This document shows, piece after piece, positions 56,091 through 64,000 of a stretch of DNA of 64,000 nucleotides. Source of the stretch: Rhizomys pruinosus (lineage: Eukaryota > Chordata > Mammalia > Rodentia > Spalacidae); the NCBI GenBank assembly GCA_009823505.1, contig VZQC01010985.1, positions 496,718 to 560,717 of the forward strand, in the 5' to 3' direction. The notes under the pieces are model-generated. The model worked only from the letters and a program-made list of their open reading frames with translations. It was not told the DNA's origin and did no database searches. Within the stretch, counting starts at the first letter, position 1. Each line of letters begins with the position of its first letter. Both the position numbers and the translations under genes were made by a program.

Positions 56091-59000
56091 TTCTCATTTG
56101 TGGATCTACAAGGCTCCTTTCATCCTTCTGGGTTCCTTCCAGTTGGCTTACAGATATTTGGCTCGAACCTCAGGACCCAGAGGGCAGCTCCTCCCCACCT
56201 ATTGGGCTATCCCCAGCCCAGCTGTGCAAACAGACTCCAGCTGGGCTGTTCTAAGGAGGTCTGAGGGAGGATGTGGCAGGTCTGACAGGTCAGGGTAAGC
56301 TAGGCTTTCCTGAGATTAGCTCCCATTCCCAAGGTGGCCTAGAATATATCATTCCGCTAATTCAGGAGGGGGCTAAAAGTCTGAATTCAGCTAGCAGTCT
56401 GACACTAAAAATGACCTGACAACACAAGTCCAGGGGTCTTGCACCAAGCCTCACGTGTGTGAGGTCAGAGCTTATAATAGCTACTATATACTGGCAGGAC
56501 AGAAAGCCTAGGAAGCCTGTTAGCTTGCTCTCTCTGCCTGACTACATCTTTTTTCTTCATCCTTCTGTATCCCATAGTCACCCCCTTTCCTCTCTATGGG
56601 CCCAAATGTAATGCCAAAATCTGCAGAAATTATGTTAAGGATCCTATTATTAGTTATACAGAAGTACCCGGCTAGGTGCTCGAGAGACCACCCTGCAAAG
56701 ATCACTTGCAGGGTACCCACGACCCAATGTCTAGCAATTTAAACTCCCCAGCATGGGTTTCCTTAGTTGACTGATTCTGTTTTCTGAAGGACCAAATAAT
56801 CCCATGTAAGAGCAACTGGCCACAAAGGCTGATGTGTTCAGACCAACACAAACACAAGCTGCTACCCACCCAGCTAGCACCATGAGGCATATGTGCTCTT
56901 GGCTCTCAGACAAGCCGACATAGTCTTGCACATACCACCCAGGAAGTCAGGAATCCACCCTGCCCAAGGGCTGACACCAGCATAAAGGGAAGCATAACCT
57001 TGCTAAGGGATGCATCCCCTCCTCAGAAGCTGCTAAAATAACTTTCCACTTGTAAACAGACCCTGGGAGTTGGGGAAGCAGTGTGTCAGCAGGAGGGGAC
57101 TTCCCAGCTCTAGAAAATCTCCCTATCCTTCCTGTGGGTGTAGTGTCAGGAGACAGCTAGTCCAATACATATCCGGGAACTCACAAGAATTTTACCAACC
57201 ACTTCACAGACATTTAATGTTCACCGGCTACATACATGCTGAAGCATGGTGTTGCAAATGAAGTAAAGTCTAGAGTCAGAAAACTTCAACATTTTCACTC
57301 TGACAATGGTTTTACAAACATTTCTTCATAACACCTATGTGCTGGACATGCTCATGTCCAGTTTTCTAAGCTACAGGTGAAATCACTGGGTAGCAGAGAG
57401 TCTATGTCATTTCATCTAAGGTGCATCCACTGACTTATTCATAGCAACTCCTACCTCATTGGGATATTCTGTAAATAAATTAGTTAATCAATGTAAAATT
57501 ATTAGGCAGTGCCTGCCACAAAGTAAGTAGTCAATAGATGTTCATTCATAGTTGATGCTTTTGTTATAAATCTGTTTGTAGCAGCATAGAGAAGGACTTC
57601 AAATAACTCAGACCTCATTTTCCCCTTATAAACGCCAGCTTCGTTGTGCGTTTTGTTGATTTATAGTATTCCCAACAAATAGGTATTGATGCCAACCCTA
57701 CAGTTGAACCACCAGGTGGGCTGAGCAGCTCCGGAGCTGGGGTTCAAAATCACCCCCAGTACAGACTCATCTCCCCACTTTCTTCTCTTTTCTCTCCTCT
57801 TAAGCAAACACTTTCCTCATGACAAACAACTACTCTACCATGCTCACTTCTGGCCCTGAGGCCTCTGGAGCCCCAGCAGGAGTACGCAGGGTCCTTCCCT
57901 GAGACAGACCTGCAGTCCCCGTGATATAATGCAGATCAGGCGACTTTCAAGTCAGTGCTCTGGCATCAAAGCCCAGATCTGCCAGTCTGGCTACATGGCC
58001 TTGAATCAGTTTTTTAACTCCCTGTACTCGTATGCATATATAAAAAGTATCATAATTCTCATATGGATTGTATTGAAAGATTATGGAACAGGAACTTCCT
58101 CTTCAAGCTTTCGCTTCACACATGCAGATTCCATTTAAATCTATTTCAATTTTCTTCCATAATTTGTTCATGAATTTTTATGCCTACTTATTTTAATTAC
58201 ACTAAAAATGCAATTTTTGAAAACAGTAACAACACCCAGTCAACATACCAGGTCATTTCAAAGTGGTCCATGAACAAGTCCCAAACATCTTAAATACTTA
58301 AGGAATAGCTATTCAACCTTCTTTGAGACTTCAGCTCAATTTTGCCTTCTGCCTATAGTCACACCCTTTCCATCTTTCAAGGTCTGGCCCCCAGTCAAAT
58401 TCCAACTGTGATATCACCATCTGTTTACTGTGAGCCCCTTGGGGACACAGGTTTGACTCGTTGAATCCAAATCTTTAAATGAACCATGATCTGTTCTGGT
58501 CCTCCATCCTTCCAACCATCCAGTGAAATAAGGACTCTGTAATGAACAGGGAATTTCTCTCCAACATCAAGACCCTCTGCCTCATTTACTGTCTTAACTT
58601 CTTTCTGCTCCTGGAATCTTTCCAGGGAGCTCTATGGCCCTCGGTGGTAACAGCTGCCTTCCCAGTACTCAAGCAGAGCCTCACACCTCCATGCAGGTAG
58701 AAGTTGGGGCTGGTACCTCAGAAGGAGGAATGACCAGTGGTCCACAGTTGGGGGCCTTTAAGGACATCTGGACAGACCATCAGTCCTCTCCCTCAGCCCT
58801 TCAAGCCTCAGGGTACCAAATCTAATCCTAGACAGATAAGGCACATTTGGTTAGGAGGAGATGGGAGGATGGGGGAAGGCAGGATATACCCTGACTGAGT
58901 CCTTTGAAATGGGGGAGGGGAGCTCTCAGACACTAGCAGCAGAGAGGAGCCTTTTCTCCCCACCAGGGCCCCACCATTCTTCATCAGGAAACACTGTGGG

Positions 59001-59580
59001 GCCCTGGCAAGTGCTGGGCTTTGGAAAGGAATCAGCGTCCCCCAGACTCTCATTGCTTCTGTCCAAAAGTGCAGATGGAAATAGAGACAATGCAAAACAG
59101 TGCATGCAGACCTCATCCTAAACTGGAATCTGAGGCCAGTGTTTTGTCTCTAAACACTTTACAATGTTCAAGCAAGTAAAGGGGTCTGATACTCCTGTCT
59201 GTAAATTACCACTCTGCCCCAGTGCAGTCACTTACACTGAACCCTCTTGTGAATGGACTGTGACACCAACCTCAGAACTGGATGGAACCTGTTCCCTGTC
59301 CTTCTCCCACTGGTCCTACCTCTCCTCTTGCTCTGGGCCAGTAAATAACCCCTCTAGCTGTACTTGCTCTAGAATAGCCCTGAAGAGGATTGGAGGGAAT
59401 GTGTCTGACTCACACAAAATTCAGTTAGAAAAGATTATTTTGTTATAGAAGTGGTCTCACTTAGGAGGCAAAAAGGCACTGTGGGTTGGAGACAAAGAGC
59501 ACCAAGTTTATCAAGTGATAATATAACATAGCTTGAGCCAAGCAGGATCTAGACCAGAACCAACCAGAAGATCACTCTGA
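56091..59580. other. 3.5-kb low-copy stretch
   Basis: MIR-like DNA at 57935-58030 (minus). Frames at 58808-59121 overlap on both strands with no domain. No gene is supported. Confidence 0.4.
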
Positions 59581-59850
59581 GGTCATGGATGTTAGAGACT
59601 GATGGGAGGTCATGCTAGATATTGGAGACTTCAAAGAGATCATGATATATGTTGGAGACATCAAAGAAATAATATATGTTGGAGACAGATAGGATGTCAT
59701 GCTGGATGTTGGAGATTCCAGAGAGTTCATAGATGCTGGAGACTAATGGGAGGACATGATAAATGTAGTAGGCTGATGGGAGCTCATGACGGGTGTTGGA
59801 AACTGAGGGGATGTTATTCTGGATGTCAGAGATTGATGGAAGCCCTTGCT
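59581..59850. repeat. Degenerate ~30-bp minisatellite, ~9 copies
   Basis: Units of the type GGTCATGCTGGATGTTGGAG followed by ACTGATGGGA, 25-32 bp long, are strongly diverged from one another. Because most units are 30 bp, both strands stay open (84 and 85 codons) with a decapeptide periodicity (CWRL..GH on plus; SNIYH on minus). Confidence 0.85.
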
Positions 59851-62800
59851 GGCTGAGAGAGGAAAGGGTCACTCCTGCCTATGAGACAGGCAGCTTTAAT
59901 TCTTCTGTTGGGCTAAGAGTGGAAATACGACCAATGAAAATAAGAAAGCAGAAAAAAGGAACAGTTTTCTACTCCCAGGTCCCTCTCGACAGATGTGCTC
60001 TGCTCCCCTAGCCCCTGCCTCTCCAAGCACTTATTCTCAGGCAGCTGAAAGCCCTACTTCTTTGACGAAGGTCGCTGGAGCCTTCCCTGTTTCATTCTGC
60101 CTTGCCCACAACCTGCACAAAATACACATTCACATGTGAAACTGCTTATTATACCAGTTTATACTGAATGTGGCTGGTGCAAAAATTCTGAAACTAAAGA
60201 GTAGTTCATCTAAAGAGTAGAGGACAGCCTACTTCATCTAAAGAGTAGAGGTCAGCCTACTTTAGCCAGGAGACCTTAGCCCTAGCTCAGCTATGAAGTT
60301 ATCTTGTTTCAGGATTATTTGGAACAAGTCTTTATTTTTTGTCTCTAAGACTCAGTTTCTCAATTCGAAAGCACCAAAGAAGAAAATTCGAGGTCTATTG
60401 AGCCATAAAATCCTTCTTGGTGGCCAAGAAGGGCCTGCCTATATTTTCTTGCTGGAGTTAATGCCTGAGCAGACCATGGTCTTCTTTCTCCCAGAGCACC
60501 TCAATCACCCTCTCTGCCTATCATCACACTATTTCTGAGTCCTGAGAACCAAATGAGGAATGTGTTCAGTTGTGAGCTTAGCCAAGTTAAGCCAAAGTCA
60601 CCTTTGCTATTTAAAACCTGTCTTTGCAGAGCAGCCTGTTGAGGCTGGGAAAAGTAAATCCCTGCTCTCTTATGGCCCACTTTGCAATAGCTCTAAATCC
60701 TCCCGGATTAAGGGACCTCCAGTACCAGCTTCCCTTTTCCTCTAAATTCTCCCCTGAGGCCACTTTGGGCAGATTTGGAATGTCCAGTGCCACCCCCTCC
60801 ATTGGCCTGGTTGTGTAAGCACCCCCTCTTGGGACACTGAACTAGCTGTCCTGTTTCCCAGAACTAATCCACATTGACATTCCCTAGCCCAGCCTTTTCC
60901 ACAGGGCCTACATTGTGCAGCACAGAAGGTCCAGGCCACCCAAGCTGGGGATCTTAAGACAGAGGGTAACTGGGGATGAGCTGGGCCAAGACTAGAGTTG
61001 GAGACAGAGTGTGAACCTACTGGTTCAGCTTGTCAGCTCTAGGATGCCAAGGTGTGAAGAGACCTTCAAGATTGCTTTGCCACAAGCCCTAGTTGCAAAA
61101 ATGGGAAATTAAGATTCAAAGAGGGCAATAGAACTTTCAAACATGACATGTTTGTGGTGAAATTAGGACTCAGACCCAGGTTTCAATTTATTTTTACCAC
61201 CTTCCAAGTCCTGGGACTGACCTGTGTCATATTGGAGATAAATATGTATGCCCTGAACAAATATATAAGACCTAATATGCATCAGGTGGTACCATCCTAA
61301 GCACGTTGTTAATAATATCTCATTTAACCCTTCCAAGAACTCTAAAATAGGTTCTACTACCTCCAATTTATAAATGAGATTAAAACTTCAAGACATATAA
61401 GAACTTAATCTGTCCTGCATTGATCAAGTAGACAAAAGAGAAGTAAAGTCAAATAGCATGCAATATAGAAAGCAGGATATCCAGGTCACAGAGCAGAGAG
61501 GTCATGGGTAGGCAATGGACATTGGGGAGTATCATGGTCACATAAAGCTGGGGAGATGGCCCCAAGGACAGCCACACACTGTCTCACTCTGCCAGGTATG
61601 CAATGGAGTACCGCTCCAGGAAATGCCATTGGCTATGCCTTCTATGTGAATTGTGTCCCCTGGGATTGTGCACTCACTGCAGCAGTGCCCCAGCCTCACC
61701 CGTTCAAGCAACTGCCAGCCAGGTGTCACAGCCATTTAGTGCAGCTGCTGCATTCTAGTACAAGGACTCCACAGCCCATAGTGGAGGCCTTGCCAACCCC
61801 AGAGGTAATGCACCCCAGCTGCAGCTGCAGCCCCCATCAGTTCCGCATGAGATCATGCCAAGGGGAGCCCATGGGTCATATGTCTAGACAGTCAGACAGA
61901 GAAGGGGGCTCAGCATCTTGGGAGAAGTTTCCTGAATTCCTCCTGCCTTCAGGAATGGAAACTGAGCTTACAGGGAATTTATTCTAATTATAGGGAAATA
62001 AGGCAAATTGAACAAGAGTTCTTCAAGGCTGAGCTCTTTGAAAAGTTTCTCTGGCACTCTCCCTTTGTTCATCTTCTCAGCAAGAACCAACAGGCACCAA
62101 CTGAGTCAGCTCATGCTGGGTTAGGGCCTTACTGAAGTATGAAGGCTGGGGCCCTACCCATGGGCCAGTGGACCCAAGCTCAGCCCACAATGCCACCTGT
62201 GTCATCAGGAGGAAGCTTTAGAAAGAGGAGCACAAAGGGACACAGGTTCTCCAAAGCCAACCTGGATGCTGGCAAGGCTTGTGAACAGGATGCAGGGGAA
62301 TGTCTCTTTCTTCTCACACCAAGGGGCTCTTGCTGACCTCTTAAAATCACACCAATGGCCCTTCAACACTCAGTCATTCTGTAAATCTCAGCTGAGAGCC
62401 AGCAGTGGACAAGAGACAAGAGCTTGGAGTTCTTAAAAAGCCTTCGTACACAGTTCACTCATTAGACCGCATGCATGCATGCTTATTGTGCTTATGTGAG
62501 TGTATATGAGACTCTGTGGTCTGTGTGAATGTGTTTCTTGCTCTTAAGTTTATTTCAGGAAATAGTCAGGTATGCTAAGAACACGGGTCCTAGGGCCACA
62601 CATTCACAGTCAGATCCTGAGCCCATCCTTACATGGTCAATCTCATTTATCAAAGCAGTTTGATACTTATGTCATATGCAGTGCAAATTAAATGAAAGAA
62701 TCCACATTACCTGCTGAATGTAGTATTTGACACTAATGTCATGAACAGTGGGTCTCCACTGCCAGCATTGATGGCTCACAGTGTATAACACAGTCTCTGA

Positions 62801-62899
62801 ACTCAGCAGGTACCATGCTGGTATCTGATACCTAATGACTGCTTTTTATCAGGGAGTGGAGGCTATATACCTATGGCCTTTTAAAAATGTGATGGTTTG
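59851..62899. other. 3-kb low-copy stretch
   Basis: A 28-bp unit (TTCATCTAAAGAGTAGAGG...) is duplicated in tandem at 60205-60232 and 60233-60260. MIR-like pieces lie at 61090-61185 and 61265-61400 (plus). The 143-codon frame at 61556-61987 has no recognised domain. No gene is supported. Confidence 0.4.
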
Positions 62900-63118
62900 G
62901 CTTTTATTGAAGCACATATACATAAGTTTTTTTAAGTATACAATTCGCAACATTAAGCACATTCCCTTTGCTATACCACGATCACCATTATTCATCTCCA
63001 GAACTTTTTCATCATCCTAAAAAGAAACCCAATTCCTCAAAGACCCCATGTTTACCACATGCAGCATCCTATAACAATTCTTTCTGCCTCAACAAATTTG
63101 CTTACTGTAGGTATATCA
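62900..63118. mobile_element. Ancient L1M-type relic
   Basis: AAGTATACAATTCGCAACAT, TATACCACGATCACCATTAT, CATCTCCAGAACTTTTTCAT and CTTACTGTAGGTATATCACT follow a pattern widely dispersed in mammals that I associate with old L1. Orientation is uncertain. Confidence 0.5.
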
Positions 63119-63119
63119 C

Positions 63120-63846
63120 TGTGTTGGTTAGTTTTTGATCAATTTGACAAAAAGACTCACCTGGTAAGAGTGAATCTCACCTAAGGAATATTCTCCATCA
63201 GACTGGCCCATGGGAATATTTGTGAGGCATTTCCTGGATTGCTCATTGGAATAGGAAGGCCCAGCCAATGAGCAGCATTCCTCCATGGTCTCTCCTTCAG
63301 TTCCTGCCCCAGGTTCCTGCCTTGAGTTCCTGCCCTGGCTTCCCTAGATTATAGTTGGAAGCCAAATAAACTCCTTCCTCCCTTGTGCTGGATAGCTTTA
63401 GTGTCAACATGACACACCTGGGTGGAGGTAGCCTCAATTGGAGAATTTCTTCCATTGGACTGGCCTGTGGCCATATCTGTGGGATATTTTCTTGATTGTT
63501 GAGTGATGTGGGAGGACCCAGCCCACTGTGGGCAGTGCCACCCCTGGGCAGGTGGTCCTGTGTTGTATAACAAAGCAGTTGGAGCGTGGGCCAGGGGAGC
63601 AAGCCAGTAAGCAGTGTTCCTCCATGGTCTGTGCTTTAGCTTCTGCCTCCAGGTTCCTGCCCTGAGTTCCTATGTTGGGCTCCCTCAGTGATGAACTGTG
63701 ACCTGGGAGATGTGAGCAGAATAAACCCTTTCCCCTGCGAGTTGCTTTTGGTCAGAGTATTTTGTTACAGCAATATGAAAGCAAACTAGAATACCCCCCA
63801 ATTTTGGCCAGCATTTCATCACAGCAACAGCAAGCTAACTATAACA
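63120..63846 (+). mobile_element. Older ORR1-type LTR, split by a nested ORR1
   Basis: Left part 63120-63383 starts TGTGTTGGTTAGTTTTTGAT and runs to the GCCAAATAAACTCCTTCC poly(A) segment. It resumes at about 63795 and ends AGCTAACTATAACA. The flanks ATCAC (63115-63119) and GTCAC (63847-63851) look like a 5-bp TSD with one change. Confidence 0.7.
63384..63793 (+). mobile_element. ORR1-type LTR nested in an older ORR1
   Basis: TGTGCTGGATAGCTTTAGTG start, GAGGACCCAGCCCACTGTGG, CAGAATAAACCCTTTCCCC and a GTTACAGCAATATGAAAGC end follow the ORR1 LTR. The reverse-strand frames at 63297-63625 lie in it and are not genes. Confidence 0.82.
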
Positions 63847-63915
63847 GTCACAATACAGAGTCAGTGGTAGTTCCTAATATTCATTTTGATTTTTATTTAT
63901 TTTATTTATTTATTT

Positions 63916-64000
63916 TGGGGGGGTATTTTTGAGACAGGGTCTCCCTGTAGCCCCAGCTGTCCTGGAACTCACTCTGTAGACCAGGCTGGCCTTGAACTCA
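63916..64000 (-). mobile_element. B1 SINE cut by window end
   Basis: GAGACAGGGTCTCCCTGTAG through CCAGGCTGGCCTTGAACTCA, 3' half of a minus-strand B1, preceded by a (TTTA)n tail. Confidence 0.93.

Noticed and set aside
61556..61987. 143-codon plus-strand frame as a gene
   Set aside because: No recognised motif and no supporting splice or promoter context.

Overview
The window is ordinary nuclear DNA of a muroid rodent. It holds no gene that can be supported end to end. Assignment to a rodent rests on the density of 7SL-derived B1, tRNA-derived B2/B3-class, B4/RSINE1 and ORR1/MT-type MaLR repeats, together with a rodent (Lx-type) L1 3' UTR. The youngest SINEs are B3-like, and several carry a 17-bp internal duplication and long intact target-site duplications (TSDs). 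I do not recall this form from laboratory mouse, so a non-Mus muroid such as a cricetid is plausible, but this is inference. Bacterial features (operons, ribosome binding sites, CRISPR) do not apply. Almost all open frames are short, and the longer ones lie in retroelements or tandem repeats.

Layout. 0-4 kb: a B1, L1 ORF2 relics, a rodent L1 3' UTR, an ancient L1M tail and two B2/B3-class SINEs. 5.9-7.9 kb: a complete minus-strand MaLR provirus with a 5-bp TSD (AGGAC) and a 233-codon open frame. 8.9-10.3 kb: MaLR and ORR1 LTRs. 15.9-18.5 kb: an L1 5' end with tandem promoter monomers and a broken ORF1, hit by a young B3 with a perfect 16-bp TSD, then an LTR fragment, an opposed L1 5' UTR and an old MaLR LTR. 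19.8-21.9 kb: a decayed plus-strand MaLR provirus. 22-35 kb: mostly low-copy DNA with scattered SINEs, an inverted B1 pair inside one TSD (25.2 kb), a perfect 18-bp hairpin beside a truncated B3 (28.0 kb) and a 32-bp minisatellite (31.9 kb). 36-37.3 kb: an L1 ORF2 tail with a B3 dimer inside one TSD. 38.4-39.1 kb: B1 and RSINE1 stacked at one target site, plus a GATA array. 39-51 kb: mostly low-copy DNA, with a possible minus-strand 3' terminal exon and poly(A) region near 43.1-43.6 kb. 52.5 kb: a homogeneous 5 x 54-bp minisatellite. 55.9 and 59.6 kb: further tandem repeats. 63.1-63.85 kb: an ORR1 LTR nested in an older one. The window ends inside a B1.

Nothing here amounts to a new multi-gene system. 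The signals most worth a second look are the 54-bp array (E-boxes, and splice-donor-like words on both strands), the complete MaLR provirus, the inverted and dimeric SINE insertions, and the B3 subfamily with the 17-bp duplication. All family names come from recognising consensus patterns by eye, without a database search.
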